64,000 bases of DNA. It comes from Novosphingobium profundi. GTDB taxonomy: Bacteria; Pseudomonadota; Alphaproteobacteria; Sphingomonadales; Sphingomonadaceae. The stretch is from contig NZ_JABWCU010000003.1 of NCBI RefSeq assembly GCF_018491765.1, positions 248,001 to 312,000 on the forward strand, read 5' to 3'. Below, in pieces: positions 1-9,239 of this stretch. Both the position numbers and the translations under genes were made by a program. Each line of letters begins with the position of its first letter. The stretch's first letter is position 1. The notes under the pieces are model-generated. The model was not told the origin of the DNA. It saw nothing but the letters and a program-made list of their open reading frames with translations, and did not search any database.

Positions 1-1752
1 ATCGTAAGCGGCCATCAGCGCGACATAGTCGCGATAGTAGCGCGCGATATCGGCGAGGTCGTAAGAGAAGGTCTGGCCGCGGGCGAAGTGCTGCTTCCAG
101 CCCGAGAAGCAGCACGCCATGGGGTGGCGCCGCGCATCGATGATCCGCGCGTTGGGAAGGAGCAGCCGGATCAGGCCCACATGCTGCCAGTTGTTGGGCA
201 TCTTGTCGAGGAACAGGGGCTTGCTTGTCTTTCGGTGGACGCGGGTCTTCTCGATGTACTCCTCGCCCAGGCGCAGGCGGTCCTGCGGGGTAAGAGCGGC
301 GATCATCGCGGCGAAATCGGGAAATTCGCCTTCGTCGACGCGCGATTGCAGGCGGCTGGCGATGATCATCATTTCGGGCAGCTCGAGCGTGCCCTCGATC
401 CGGCTGTGGCTGGCGAGGATCTGCTCGATCAAGGTCGAGCCCGAACGGGGCAAGCCGACGATGAAGATCGGATCGGGCGCTTCACAACCGCCGGGGCCCA
501 TCTGCGCGAGCATCGCGGCGTTGAAGGTCTGCGCGGTGGCGGCGACTTCGGCGGAAAAGGCCTCGGGGTCGTGCGGGACGAGCGTGCGGCGCAGGCGGTT
601 GCCCTTGTCGTAGTGCGCGAAGGAGGGGGCGGGTTCGCCGGCATCTTCGTACGCTTTGCCGAGCGCGAAATGGAGATGGAAGGTGTCTTCGCGAAGTTCG
701 GGCGCGGCCGGGTCGATCGAGGCGAGGGCGGCTTCCATCGCGGCGATGTCGGCGGGGCCGAGCCGTGCAGTCTTGAGATTGGCGAGGCTCCACCAGGCCT
801 CACCCATGGTCGGCTTCTGGGCGACGGCTTCGCGATAGGCGCAAATGGCCTCGGCCTGCTGACCGGTGGTCTTCAGCACGTGGCCCAGATTCTGCCAGAC
901 CTGAGGCTGCTGCGGGCGTGCGCCCAGGATCTCGCGGTAAAGTTCCTCGGCGCGCGCATGATCGCCGATCCGCACCAGGACCGAGGCGAGGATGAGTGCG
1001 TGGGCGGGCGTGTCGACCGGCGAGCGCACGAGGACCTCGGCGTGCTCCAGCGCCTCGGCGAGGCGGTTGTTCTGGAGGAGCAGGCGGATCAGGAAGTCGC
1101 GCGCAAGATCGAAGCCGGGCGCGAGTTCGACGGCGCGCATGGCCCGGTCGAGAGCGGCGGTCATGTCGCCCCGTCGCCAGTGTGTCTCGCCAAGCAGGCG
1201 CACCGCGGGCGCGTCCTCCCCGCGCTGAGCGATCCGTGCTTCCAGCAAGGCAATGCCGTCCTCAAAGCGCTGCGCGTTCATCGCCATGGCCGCCTTGACC
1301 AGTTCGGGATCACGCGCCGAAGCGTGGACCCCCGAAAGATCGGCGCGCCAGGCGTCCATCTCGCGTCGTGAAGCGCGCAAGGCGCGTGCGAGGAGAAACC
1401 ATCCGCCGGCGATTGCGGGTTGCAGCCGCGTCAGGGCTTCGAGCGCGGGCAAGGCCTTGGCCGTCGCGCCGCAGGACATGGCGACTTGCGCCAGCTCCCA
1501 AAGGACGGCGGGAACGCGCGCTTCGCGCATCGCCAGCGCTTCGAGTCGCGGCAGGGCCTCGCGGGGTTTTTCCAGGCGTACCAGAGCCTGGCAGGCGAGC
1601 AATTCGGCCGGTGGGAAACCCGGCGACCGGGCCAGCAGAGCTTCGGCTTCCTCATGGGCGCGACGCGGGTTGGCATCGAGGCTTGCAGCGATTCGGGCAA
1701 GCGCCTGGGGAGAGGGGACGGTTGGCGTGGTCTGAAAGCTCTGTCCGGTCAT
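1..1752 (-). CDS. TPR-repeat sulfotransferase, 3' end outside the window
   Basis: Likely a PAPS-dependent sulfotransferase with an N-terminal tetratricopeptide region. The reverse strand from the ATG at 1752 reads open for 584 codons to base 1, so the C-terminus is missing. Residues about 15-330 are helical Ala/Leu-rich repeats of TPR type, for example around RPQQPQVWQNLGHVLKTTGQ. At about residues 427-440 stands IFIVGLPRSGSTLIEQ, the 5'-phosphosulfate-binding loop of the Sulfotransfer_3 family. Further on DKMPNNWQHVGLI and ARIIDARRHPMACCFS match the 3'-phosphate-binding region. Such proteins often sit beside TonB-dependent receptors in sphingomonads and caulobacters, as here with the divergent receptor at 2299. 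The acceptor is unknown. The family call is firm; the reaction is inferred from the family. Confidence 0.85.
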   Translation of the reverse strand, partial: MTGQSFQTTPTVPSPQALARIAASLDANPRRAHEEAEALLARSPGFPPAELLACQALVRLEKPREALPRLEALAMREARVPAVLWELAQVAMSCGATAKALPALEALTRLQPAIAGGWFLLARALRASRREMDAWRADLSGVHASARDPELVKAAMAMNAQRFEDGIALLEARIAQRGEDAPAVRLLGETHWRRGDMTAALDRAMRAVELAPGFDLARDFLIRLLLQNNRLAEALEHAEVLVRSPVDTPAHALILASVLVRIGDHARAEELYREILGARPQQPQVWQNLGHVLKTTGQQAEAICAYREAVAQKPTMGEAWWSLANLKTARLGPADIAAMEAALASIDPAAPELREDTFHLHFALGKAYEDAGEPAPSFAHYDKGNRLRRTLVPHDPEAFSAEVAATAQTFNAAMLAQMGPGGCEAPDPIFIVGLPRSGSTLIEQILASHSRIEGTLELPEMMIIASRLQSRVDEGEFPDFAAMIAALTPQDRLRLGEEYIEKTRVHRKTSKPLFLDKMPNNWQHVGLIRLLLPNARIIDARRHPMACCFSGWKQHFARGQTFSYDLADIARYYRDYVALMAAYD

Positions 1753-2014
1753 GATCTGGTGTTCTGCTTCCTCTTGCAAAGATGAGTTTCCGATGCGGGC
1801 AATGCTCTTGGCGTGGCTGCGGCGAGGTTCAAGAAAACATGCGGAAGCCAAGGGTTAACGCAGCGGGGCGTTGTTCCTTGTGCGGCTCGAGTTCGACGCG
1901 CGTGAAACCGGAGCTTTGTTCGATTGGGTTGTGCGTCTGCACATTGGCAAGATGATCATTTCAGGGCTCCGGACAAGCGCGAAATAAACTGCTAAATTTC
2001 GTGGCGATAGGTGC

Positions 2015-2043
2015 TTGACATAAGCCCCCTGCGTCGGTTTACT
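2015..2043 (+). promoter_or_regulatory. candidate sigma70-type promoter for the TonB-dependent receptor
   Basis: In the 546-base gap between the divergent sulfotransferase and receptor genes (1753-2298), TTGACA (2015-2020) is followed after 17 bases by TTTACT (2038-2043), four of six matches to the -10 consensus. The surrounding 1900-2110 stretch is AT-richer than the neighbouring genes. It would give a leader of about 250 bases before the ATG at 2299. No clear promoter for the leftward gene was identified. Confidence 0.4.
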
Positions 2044-2298
2044 CAATCTAGGACGACCGTTCGGGTTTGTGCAATAGCGAAGGCGTCTAAAGCGATTTTT
2101 AAATGAATGCGTTCTTCGCGGGATAGTCATCGTTCCGTGAACCTGAAGTCCATCTTCGGGGCAGGAGATTTGCGTCTGGCGCAGGCGAAATAAAAGCCGC
2201 GCGGCGAAATGCGAATAAGCGAGGATCCGTGCAAGGCGGACATTCTTCTTGGGGGAGGAGAATCGCGAAATTCAGGGAAAACAGGGGGCTCCTCAAGG

Positions 2299-4980
2299 AT
2301 GAATATTCGTACCCGTTTGCGGCGGTGGAACGCCGCGTGCCTGCTCTCCACCACGGCGATCGTCACGCCCTTCGCGGCGAGCGGTACGGCCTTCGCCGAG
2401 GATGCGGCTCCGGCCGCAGCCCCCGCGCCCGAGGCGCCGCCCGAGCAATCCTCGCTCGGCGACATCGTGGTCACCGCGACGCGCACCTCCGAGAGCGTGC
2501 AGAAGGTGCCGATCTCGATCCAGGCGCTGGGCGAGGCAAAGCTGGAATCGCGCCAGGTGAACGGCCTCTCCGATCTCACCGCGATGCTGCCTTCGGTTAC
2601 CATTGCCGGTCTCGGGCCGGGGCGCCAGACCCCCTATTTCCGCGGGATCGTGCCGGCGGGCGGCAGCTACGCCTCGGTCGGCTACTATCTCGACGACATC
2701 CCCATCGCGGGGACGGATCTCCCCGACATCCATGTCTACGACATCGAGCGCGTCGAGGCGCTTTCAGGTCCGCAAGGTACGCTCTACGGCGCGGGCTCGC
2801 TGGCGGGCACAATCCGCTTCATCTCGAGCAAGCCCAAGATCGGCGAGTTCGAATGGGGCTACAACACCGAGCTCAACAAGTACGGCGCGGGTGACCTGGG
2901 CCAGCAGTTCGAGACCTACGTCAACGTGCCGATCGCGGACAATCTCGCGATGCGCGCGATGGGCTACTACCGCCACGACGGCGGCTACATCGACAACGTG
3001 GCAAACAACGGGCTCAACAATGTCGGAGACTCGCTGACGCTGGATCTGGGCGATTCCAACCCGGCGACCTCCTATACACTCGACAACAGTGCGATTGCCG
3101 AGAACGACTACAACCCGATCTACGAGTACGGCGGCCGCCTCCAACTGCTGTGGGAACCGGCGCCGGGCTGGGAAGTGCGTCCCGAAGTCACCGCGCAGCG
3201 CCAGATCGCTTATGGCTATTTTGGCTATGATCCGCGCGTGGGCGATCTCGAGGTCCACGACTACGACCTCACCCGCCAGGACGACCAGTGGTACCAGGCG
3301 CAACTCGCGATCCATGGTCACATCGGCGACTGGGACGTGGTTTCGGCAACGGGCTACTTCCACCGCAAGGTGCACTTGCGCAACGACTACACGTATTACA
3401 CCGTGACCTATGACAGCTTCGGGCCGGGCTACGAAAGCTACCTGCAGTTCTGGGACGCCTCGACCTGTAACGGTTCGGGCGCGGACATGAGCTGTTCGGG
3501 ACTTATCAACCCGCAGCAATACTACGAAGGCCTGACCAAGGATCGCCAGTTCACGCAGGAACTGCGCATCACCACGCCCTCGAGCTGGCCGTTCGACGTG
3601 ACCTTCGGCGGCTTCTTCCAGTCGCGCCGGGAATCGACCAACGACCGCTACGCGACGCACGGTCTCGACACCATGGCCGGCTACACCGAGGCGGGCGGCG
3701 GCGACGTCGCGGGCGGCCTGCTGGGCGTTCCGGCGATGTACGGGATTGCCTATGACGACGACGGCACGCCCTATTTCGACACGAGCGACGTCATCAATGC
3801 GGACGGCAATCCGCTGGGCACGATGATCCTGGGCTCGCGCGCGGTGAAGGGCGAGGCCTTCTACCTCTCCGAGCGCAACAACAAGTGGACCGACAAGGCG
3901 CTCTTCGCCGAAGGCCACTACGACATCACGCCCACGCTCAAGGTAACCGGCGGCATCCGCTTCTTCTGGACGAGCTACAAGTCCAAGGGCTTCAGCGGCG
4001 TCGCGGCTTCAGCCCTGGCGGTGGGGTGTTCGGTGCCGTTCCCGGACGACGAACGCCTCTCGTGCATCAACGCCAACGGCTCGTACTCGGAAGCGGGCGA
4101 AACCCACAAGATCGCGCTCGACTGGCAGTTCGAGCCCGACAAGATGGTCTACGCCACCTACTCCACCGGCTTCCGTCCCGGCGGCTACAACCGCGCGCTG
4201 CGCGTCAATGGCGTGGGCACGGTGACGGTCGACCCTTACGAATCGGAAACGCTGACCAACTTCGAAATCGGCTTCAAGACGACCTGGGCCAACATCTTCC
4301 GCTTCAACGTCTCGGCCTACCTCGAGAAGTGGGACAACATCCAGTACAGCGTGGTCGTTTCGGGCACGCAGGGTGCGGGCATGACCGGCAACGCGGGCAA
4401 GGCCGAAGTCAAGGGCATCGAATACGACGCCGACCTCAAGCTGGGCGACGTCACGATCTCGTCTTCGGGCGCCTTCAACGACGCGAAGCTGAAGGGCAAC
4501 TTCTGCAATTTCGCGCTCAACACCACGACGATGTCGATCTCGCAGCTCCCGAGTTGTGCGGTGGGCGAATTCGTCGAGGACTCGAACGTTTCGACGCCGA
4601 CCGTCGCGGCCGCCGATGGCACGCGCCTGCCGCGCCAGCCTCGTTTCAAGGGCACCACCTCGGTGCGCTACGATACGATGCTGGGCGACATGGACGCCTA
4701 CCTGATGGGCGCGGCGAACTACCAGACCAGCGCGACGCAGGATCTGAACGTCGAATACAACGAACTCTTGGGAACCACCCCGGGCTTCGTCTCCTTCGAC
4801 TTTTCGGCCGGCGTGAAGAAGGACACCTGGACGCTCGACTTCTTTATCCAGAACGCCTTCGACAAACGCGGCGAACTGACCAAGAACACGTTCTGTTCGA
4901 TCACTTTCTGCTCCGGCTCCTCGCGCACTTTCGCGATCAAGCCCCGCTTCTTCGGGGTGCGTTGGGGCCAGAAGTTCTAA
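2299..4980 (+). CDS. TonB-dependent outer-membrane receptor
   Basis: An 893-residue TonB-dependent receptor that would import a ligand across the outer membrane using TonB-ExbBD energy. The start at 2299 was preferred to an upstream in-frame ATG at 2209 because it opens directly into a signal peptide (residues 1-33, ending near AFA|ED). An Ala/Pro-rich linker follows, then the TonB box DIVVTATR (55-62), a plug domain with LSGPQGTLYGAGSLAGTI, and a long beta-barrel ending in Phe (VRWGQKF), as outer-membrane barrels do. Plug and barrel resemble the sphingomonad catabolic receptor group rather than classical siderophore receptors. The neighbours are a TPR-sulfotransferase upstream and a Mo-hydroxylase operon downstream, suggesting uptake of an organic substrate. 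A strong terminator follows, so it is probably monocistronic. Confidence 0.93.
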   Translation: MNIRTRLRRWNAACLLSTTAIVTPFAASGTAFAEDAAPAAAPAPEAPPEQSSLGDIVVTATRTSESVQKVPISIQALGEAKLESRQVNGLSDLTAMLPSVTIAGLGPGRQTPYFRGIVPAGGSYASVGYYLDDIPIAGTDLPDIHVYDIERVEALSGPQGTLYGAGSLAGTIRFISSKPKIGEFEWGYNTELNKYGAGDLGQQFETYVNVPIADNLAMRAMGYYRHDGGYIDNVANNGLNNVGDSLTLDLGDSNPATSYTLDNSAIAENDYNPIYEYGGRLQLLWEPAPGWEVRPEVTAQRQIAYGYFGYDPRVGDLEVHDYDLTRQDDQWYQAQLAIHGHIGDWDVVSATGYFHRKVHLRNDYTYYTVTYDSFGPGYESYLQFWDASTCNGSGADMSCSGLINPQQYYEGLTKDRQFTQELRITTPSSWPFDVTFGGFFQSRRESTNDRYATHGLDTMAGYTEAGGGDVAGGLLGVPAMYGIAYDDDGTPYFDTSDVINADGNPLGTMILGSRAVKGEAFYLSERNNKWTDKALFAEGHYDITPTLKVTGGIRFFWTSYKSKGFSGVAASALAVGCSVPFPDDERLSCINANGSYSEAGETHKIALDWQFEPDKMVYATYSTGFRPGGYNRALRVNGVGTVTVDPYESETLTNFEIGFKTTWANIFRFNVSAYLEKWDNIQYSVVVSGTQGAGMTGNAGKAEVKGIEYDADLKLGDVTISSSGAFNDAKLKGNFCNFALNTTTMSISQLPSCAVGEFVEDSNVSTPTVAAADGTRLPRQPRFKGTTSVRYDTMLGDMDAYLMGAANYQTSATQDLNVEYNELLGTTPGFVSFDFSAGVKKDTWTLDFFIQNAFDKRGELTKNTFCSITFCSGSSRTFAIKPRFFGVRWGQKF

Positions 4981-5000
4981 TTGCGCCGCTGACGGACCTG

Positions 5001-5043
5001 CAGGCCTCCGACCGGTTCGCGCCGGGCCGGGGGCCTGCTTTTT
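5001..5043 (+). terminator. Rho-independent terminator after the receptor
   Basis: CAGGCCTCC pairs with GGGGGCCTG (one G-T pair) around an inner CCGG/CCGG stem, followed by CTTTTTC. It lies 20 bases after the receptor stop codon. Confidence 0.8.
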
Positions 5044-5075
5044 CGGGTGCGGAGGGTGTCCTGTGAAAACAATCG

Positions 5076-5091
5076 TGCCTTTGCAAAGGCA
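5076..5091. promoter_or_regulatory. perfect 16-base palindrome upstream of the Mo-hydroxylase operon
   Basis: TGCCTTTGCAAAGGCA is a perfect palindrome (8+8) placed 117-132 bases before the ATG at 5208, downstream of the receptor terminator. Its size and symmetry suit a dimeric repressor operator. No regulator gene lies next to it, so the ligand and protein are unknown. Confidence 0.4.
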
Positions 5092-5207
5092 AATGGAGCA
5101 CACGCTGCAATCCTGTGCTATCGAACGCCCCGCGTGCAGGGCGGCCTGGTGGACCGGTGTGGCGGTGTCGGCGTTTTCGCGGTGCGCGCATGATTAGGGG
5201 AATGACG

Positions 5208-5672
5208 ATGAAGCTTCAGGTCAATGGGTCGCCGCGCGAGGTGGATGCCGAACCCGAGATGCCGCTGCTGTGGGCACTGCGCGACGTGCTGGGCATGACC
5301 GGCACCAAGTATGGTTGCGGTATCGCGCAATGCGGCGCCTGCTCGGTGCTGGTCGACGGCGTGGTCACGCGTTCGTGCGTGACGCCGGTGGGCAGCGTGG
5401 CAGAAAGCAAGATCACCACGATCGAGGCGATGGAAGAGGACGCGCTCGGCCAGAAGGTCGTCGCGGCCTGGGTCAAGCACCAGGTTCCCCAGTGCGGCTA
5501 CTGCCAGTCCGGCCAGGTCATGGCGGCGGTCTCGCTGCTCAAGGAGAACGCCCATCCCAGCGAAGAGGACGTGCGCGCGGCCATGATCAACTTGTGCCGC
5601 TGCGGCACCTACAACGCCATCCACGCCGCGCTGAGCGACCTGGCGGGGCATGCCGGGAAGGAGACCGCGTGA
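5208..5672 (+). CDS. isoquinoline 1-oxidoreductase-type small subunit, two [2Fe-2S] clusters
   Basis: A 154-residue iron-sulfur subunit of a molybdenum hydroxylase of the xanthine dehydrogenase family, closest in layout to IorA (about 152 residues). The plant-type cluster uses C37, C42, C45 and C57 (YGCGIAQCGAC). The second cluster uses C96, C99, C130 and C132 (QCGYC and LCRC). It would pass electrons from the Mo site of the next gene to an acceptor. The ATG at 5208 was chosen over those at 5202 and 5190 because AGGGG ends 7 bases before it. There is no signal peptide, so it probably travels with the Tat-targeted large subunit. Its stop overlaps the next start (TGATG). The true substrate could be another N-heterocycle or an aldehyde. 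Confidence 0.9.
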   Translation: MKLQVNGSPREVDAEPEMPLLWALRDVLGMTGTKYGCGIAQCGACSVLVDGVVTRSCVTPVGSVAESKITTIEAMEEDALGQKVVAAWVKHQVPQCGYCQSGQVMAAVSLLKENAHPSEEDVRAAMINLCRCGTYNAIHAALSDLAGHAGKETA

Positions 5673-7954
5673 TGGCGAGCCTGTTTGACGAGACCAAGAC
5701 CCAAGGTGCTGGCGGGCAAACCGAAGCGCTCTTCGCGCCCGAGGGCACGCAGCCGGTGAACCTCTCGCGCCGCCGCTTCCTGATGGGGTCGGCCGGGGTC
5801 GCCTCGGGCGCGCTCGTGCTCGGCTTCGGCATCCCGCTTGCCGCCCCGCGCGTCAGGGCGGCCGAGGCGGGGGCGGGCAAGGCCTTCGACGTTCCGGCCT
5901 TCATCGAGATCCGCCCCGACAACACCTTGCGTTTCCTCAGCCCCTTCATGGAAGGCGGGCAGGGTACCTTCACCGCGATGGCGCAGATCGTGGGCGAGGA
6001 ACTCGACATGGACCCGGCGGTGTTCACCGTCGAGGCCGCGCCTGCGGGCGAAGTGTTCCAGATCATGAATGGGCGCCGCGTGACCGGCGGCAGCAACTCG
6101 GTGCGCAGCAGCTACGACACGATGCGCCGGATCGGTGCCTCGGGCCGCGCGATGCTGCTCCAGGCGGGAGCCAAGCGGCTCGGCGTGCCGCTCGCGCAGC
6201 TTTCCACCCAGCCGGGCAAGGTCGTCCATGCCGCCTCGGGCCGTTCGGTGACGTATGGTGAACTCGCCGCCGACGCGCGCGACATGGCCGTGCCCGATGC
6301 GGCGAGCGTAACGCTGCGCGATCCGTCGACCTTCCGCTGGATCGGCAAGCCGGTCGCGCGCCTCGACATGCACATGAAGTCCACCGGCAAGGCGGTCTAC
6401 GCGATCGACTGCAAGGTCGAGGACTTGCTCCAGGCCGCGGTGCAGCACGCGCCGCGCCTTGGTCTCCAGCCTGGCGTGGTGCGCAACGAGGCGGCGGTCA
6501 AGGCCATGCCCGGGGTTCATTCGGTGCATGTGCTCGAGGGCGCGGTGGCCGTCGTCGCGCCTTACTGGTGGCACGCGCGCCAGGCCGCCGACGCGCTCGA
6601 CGTGGAGTGGAAGGAACCGGCCAACCCGGATGACGTGCGCTATATGCCGGCCGATTTCGCGACCGAGGCTTTCGCCGCGAAGCTCGCGGCTGAGACCGGA
6701 CGCGGCGAACAGGCCGAGACCGCCGGCGACGTGGCAGGCGCCTTTGCCTCGGCCGCGACCACGCTCGAGGCGACCTACCGCAGCCAGTACCTGCACCATG
6801 CCCAGCTCGAGCCGCCCTCGACGCTGGCGCGCTTCAACGCCGACGGCACGCTCGACATGTGGTTGCCCAACCAGGTGCCCGAGATGTTCCAGGCCGCAAT
6901 CGCCAAGCAGGCCGGGCTCGAGCCCGCGCAAGTCAAGATCCATAGCCCGCTGCTGGGCGGCTTCTTCGGCCGCCACTTCCTCTACAAGGACGGCAACCCC
7001 TATCCCCACGCGATCGCGCTGGCCAAGGCCACCGGACGTCCGGTCAAGGTGATCTGGAGCCGCGAGGAGGAATTCCTGCGCGATCCGCTGCGGCCGATGG
7101 CCGTGGTCAAGTTCCGCGGCGCGCTCGACAAGGATGGCTGGCCGGTCGGGCTCGACGTCGTCAGCGTGTGCGAGGGGCCGAGCGAGGGCATCGCCAACGC
7201 GCGCGGCAAGGAGCTCGACGATTCCGCGCTCGAGGGTATCACCGGCAAGTCCTACGCCATCGCCAACCGGCGCATCGCGCAGGCCTACGTGAAGAACCCG
7301 CCGACGCTCGCCTACTGGCGCTCGGTCGGCAACTCGATGAACGACTTCTTCTACGAAAGCTTCCTCGACGAGATGGCCGACAAGGGCGGCAAGGACCCTT
7401 ACGCGCTGCGCCTGCGCCTGCTTGCGGGCAACGCGCGGCTGACCAACCTGCTCAAGGCCGCCGTCGACCTGTCGGGCGGCTGGAAGCGCGGACCGTTCAC
7501 CGCGGCCGACGGCTCACGCCGCGCGCGAGGGCTTGCCATGGCCTCGCCGTTCGGGTCGGAGGCGGCGGCCGTCGCTGAAGTCTCGATCAAGGACGGGCAG
7601 GTTGTCGTCCACGACATCTGGGAAGCGATCGATCCGGGCAGCATCGTCAACCCCGCGATCGTTGCCGCGCAGGTCAATTCGGCCGTCGCGCTGGGGCTGT
7701 CGCAAGTCCTGGTCGAAGGCGCGGACTACGAGGACGGCCTGCCGGTCGCGCGCAATTTCGACGCCTATTCGATCCTGCCGCCCGACCGCATGGCCAATGT
7801 CCACGTCAAGATCATCGAGAGCGGGGCCAAGATGGGGGGCATCGGCGAGCCGCCGCTGCCCGCCGTTCCCCCGGCGGTCGCTAACGCGGTTTCGGCGCTG
7901 ACCGGCAAGCGCGTGCGCGCCATGCCGCTCTCGCGTGAGACCTTCACGACCTGA
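5672..7954 (+). CDS. isoquinoline 1-oxidoreductase-type large subunit, molybdopterin-binding, Tat-exported
   Basis: A 760-residue catalytic subunit of a Mo hydroxylase of the IorB type, which hydroxylates a carbon next to a ring nitrogen or oxidises an aldehyde. A twin-arginine signal (SRRRFLMG, residues 32-39) and a hydrophobic stretch ending near residue 64 place it in the periplasm. Mo-cofactor motifs include MEGGQGTFTAM, LLGGFFGRHFLYKD and the C-terminal KMGGIGEPPLP, whose Glu726 matches the catalytic base of the family. It overlaps the small subunit by one base and is followed by a strong hairpin terminator. There is no C-terminal cytochrome c domain, unlike nicotinate hydroxylase NicB, so the electron acceptor must come from elsewhere. 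The family call is firm; the substrate is not known. Confidence 0.9.
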   Translation: MASLFDETKTQGAGGQTEALFAPEGTQPVNLSRRRFLMGSAGVASGALVLGFGIPLAAPRVRAAEAGAGKAFDVPAFIEIRPDNTLRFLSPFMEGGQGTFTAMAQIVGEELDMDPAVFTVEAAPAGEVFQIMNGRRVTGGSNSVRSSYDTMRRIGASGRAMLLQAGAKRLGVPLAQLSTQPGKVVHAASGRSVTYGELAADARDMAVPDAASVTLRDPSTFRWIGKPVARLDMHMKSTGKAVYAIDCKVEDLLQAAVQHAPRLGLQPGVVRNEAAVKAMPGVHSVHVLEGAVAVVAPYWWHARQAADALDVEWKEPANPDDVRYMPADFATEAFAAKLAAETGRGEQAETAGDVAGAFASAATTLEATYRSQYLHHAQLEPPSTLARFNADGTLDMWLPNQVPEMFQAAIAKQAGLEPAQVKIHSPLLGGFFGRHFLYKDGNPYPHAIALAKATGRPVKVIWSREEEFLRDPLRPMAVVKFRGALDKDGWPVGLDVVSVCEGPSEGIANARGKELDDSALEGITGKSYAIANRRIAQAYVKNPPTLAYWRSVGNSMNDFFYESFLDEMADKGGKDPYALRLRLLAGNARLTNLLKAAVDLSGGWKRGPFTAADGSRRARGLAMASPFGSEAAAVAEVSIKDGQVVVHDIWEAIDPGSIVNPAIVAAQVNSAVALGLSQVLVEGADYEDGLPVARNFDAYSILPPDRMANVHVKIIESGAKMGGIGEPPLPAVPPAVANAVSALTGKRVRAMPLSRETFTT

Positions 7955-7962
7955 ACATGCGC

Positions 7963-8001
7963 GTGCCCCGGCGGGCGACCATACGCCGGGGCACTAGTTT
8001 T
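7963..8001 (+). terminator. Rho-independent terminator after the Mo-hydroxylase operon
   Basis: GTGCCCCGGCG and CGCCGGGGCAC form a perfect 11-pair stem with a 10-base loop, followed by TAGTTTTC. Confidence 0.85.
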
Positions 8002-8085
8002 CGGTCACCGCGCGACAAGTCGGGCAGGGCGCTTGGGCCTATCGCTGGGGCCAACGACACGATCTAGCGAAAGAAGGAAGCGCGC

Positions 8086-9174
8086 ATGTCCCATCCGGCG
8101 TCCCTGGAGGCAATTCCACCGGTCACCACCGCGGCCGCCTGGCGCGGCGACGAGCTGGGGCGGAGCGGCGAGTGGATCTACCTGCTGAACGATGCCCAGG
8201 TTCTCGAACTGGAGGCCCTGGGCAAGCGCTTCCTCGAGAACAATCCCGATTTGCGGACCGTCCAGGCCGAGGACTATCCGCTCGTCGCCTGCGCCGAGGC
8301 CGCGCGCGAATGGGGGCGCGACGTCGACTACGGGCGCGGTTTCGTGCTCGTGCGCGGGCTTCGCACCGAGTTCTATTCCGATGCGCTCTCGGCCGCGATC
8401 TACTATATCCTCGGCCTGCACATGGGCGATCCGATCCGCCAGAACGAGATGGGCGACCTGCTCGACCACGTCTACGCGACTTCGGACAAGATGATGGACG
8501 ACCCGACCGCGCTCTCGTCCAAGGTTCGCGACAAGCTCGTCTACCATTCGGACAGCTCGGACATCGTGGCGCTGATGTGCCTGCGCCCCGCCAAGGAAGG
8601 CGGGCTCTCGTGCCTCGTCTCGGGCGCGCAGATCTACAACGAGATCCTGGCACGGCGCCCCGATCTTGCCCCGCTTTTGCTCGAGCCGTTCCACTGGGAC
8701 TGGCGCAAGCAGGACCACAGCGCCCCGGCCGATACCTATACCTCGCCGATCGTCAGTCTCGTCGACGGGGTGTTCTCGATGTACGCGGGCTCGCTCTACA
8801 TCCTGACCGCGCAGGACTACGAGGGCGTTCCCCGGCTTAGCCCGGAACAGATCGAGGTGCTCGAACTCTTCGACAAGATCACTTACGAGGAGGGTATGGC
8901 GATCGAGATGGATTTCCGCCCCGGCGATATCCAGTGGCTCTCGAACTACGCCGCGCTTCATGCCCGCACGACGTTCTGGGACTACCCCGAACCGCAGCGC
9001 AAGCGCCACCTCCTGCGCCTCTGGCTGAGCCGCGACGCCGGGCGTCCGGTGGTCGAGGGCTTTGGCAAGAACGGCGTTGTCCAGGTGCGCAGCGCCCCGC
9101 GTGACGGCAAGCCCGAGCATCCGGATGCGCACTTCGATATCTTCGGTATGTCGGTGCCGCGCCTGATCAGCTGA
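8086..9174 (+). CDS. TauD/TfdA-family Fe(II)/2-oxoglutarate dioxygenase
   Basis: A 362-residue cytoplasmic non-heme iron oxygenase. The facial triad reads H154-x-D156 (VYHSDSSD) and H292 (AALHARTTFWD); R311 in KRHLLRLW is placed to bind 2-oxoglutarate. The protein is longer than typical TauD (about 280). This resembles the longer TfdA-like enzymes seen in catabolic clusters of sphingomonads. AAGAAGGAA precedes the ATG at a normal distance. It stands alone between a terminator and a large inverted repeat, convergent with a decayed gene. Hydroxylation next to a heteroatom followed by C-S, C-N or C-O cleavage is expected from the family; the substrate is unknown. Confidence 0.85.
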   Translation: MSHPASLEAIPPVTTAAAWRGDELGRSGEWIYLLNDAQVLELEALGKRFLENNPDLRTVQAEDYPLVACAEAAREWGRDVDYGRGFVLVRGLRTEFYSDALSAAIYYILGLHMGDPIRQNEMGDLLDHVYATSDKMMDDPTALSSKVRDKLVYHSDSSDIVALMCLRPAKEGGLSCLVSGAQIYNEILARRPDLAPLLLEPFHWDWRKQDHSAPADTYTSPIVSLVDGVFSMYAGSLYILTAQDYEGVPRLSPEQIEVLELFDKITYEEGMAIEMDFRPGDIQWLSNYAALHARTTFWDYPEPQRKRHLLRLWLSRDAGRPVVEGFGKNGVVQVRSAPRDGKPEHPDAHFDIFGMSVPRLIS

Positions 9175-9191
9175 CCGGGCGCGCCTTCGCC

Positions 9192-9239
9192 AACGTCATT
9201 CAGGGGCGCGGCCTTACGGCGGCGCCCCTGAATGACGTT
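9192..9239. repeat. 18-base perfect inverted repeat between convergent genes
   Basis: AACGTCATTCAGGGGCGC (9192-9209) is exactly complementary to GCGCCCCTGAATGACGTT (9222-9239), with 12 bases between that can form a further GCC/GGC stem and a TTAC loop. It overlaps the tail of the decayed isochorismatase gene. There is no T-run on either side, so it is either a Rho-assisted bidirectional terminator or a small repeat element. Confidence 0.75.

Noticed and set aside
88..1371. Long rightward reading frame of 427 codons over the sulfotransferase
   Set aside because: Opposite to a frame with clear PAPS-binding and TPR motifs; its own translation has no recognisable domain. It is a by-product of high GC content.
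2764..5103. Long leftward frames (384 and 364 codons) over the first TonB receptor
   Set aside because: The rightward frame has signal peptide, TonB box, plug and C-terminal Phe; the opposite frames are Arg/Val-rich without motifs.
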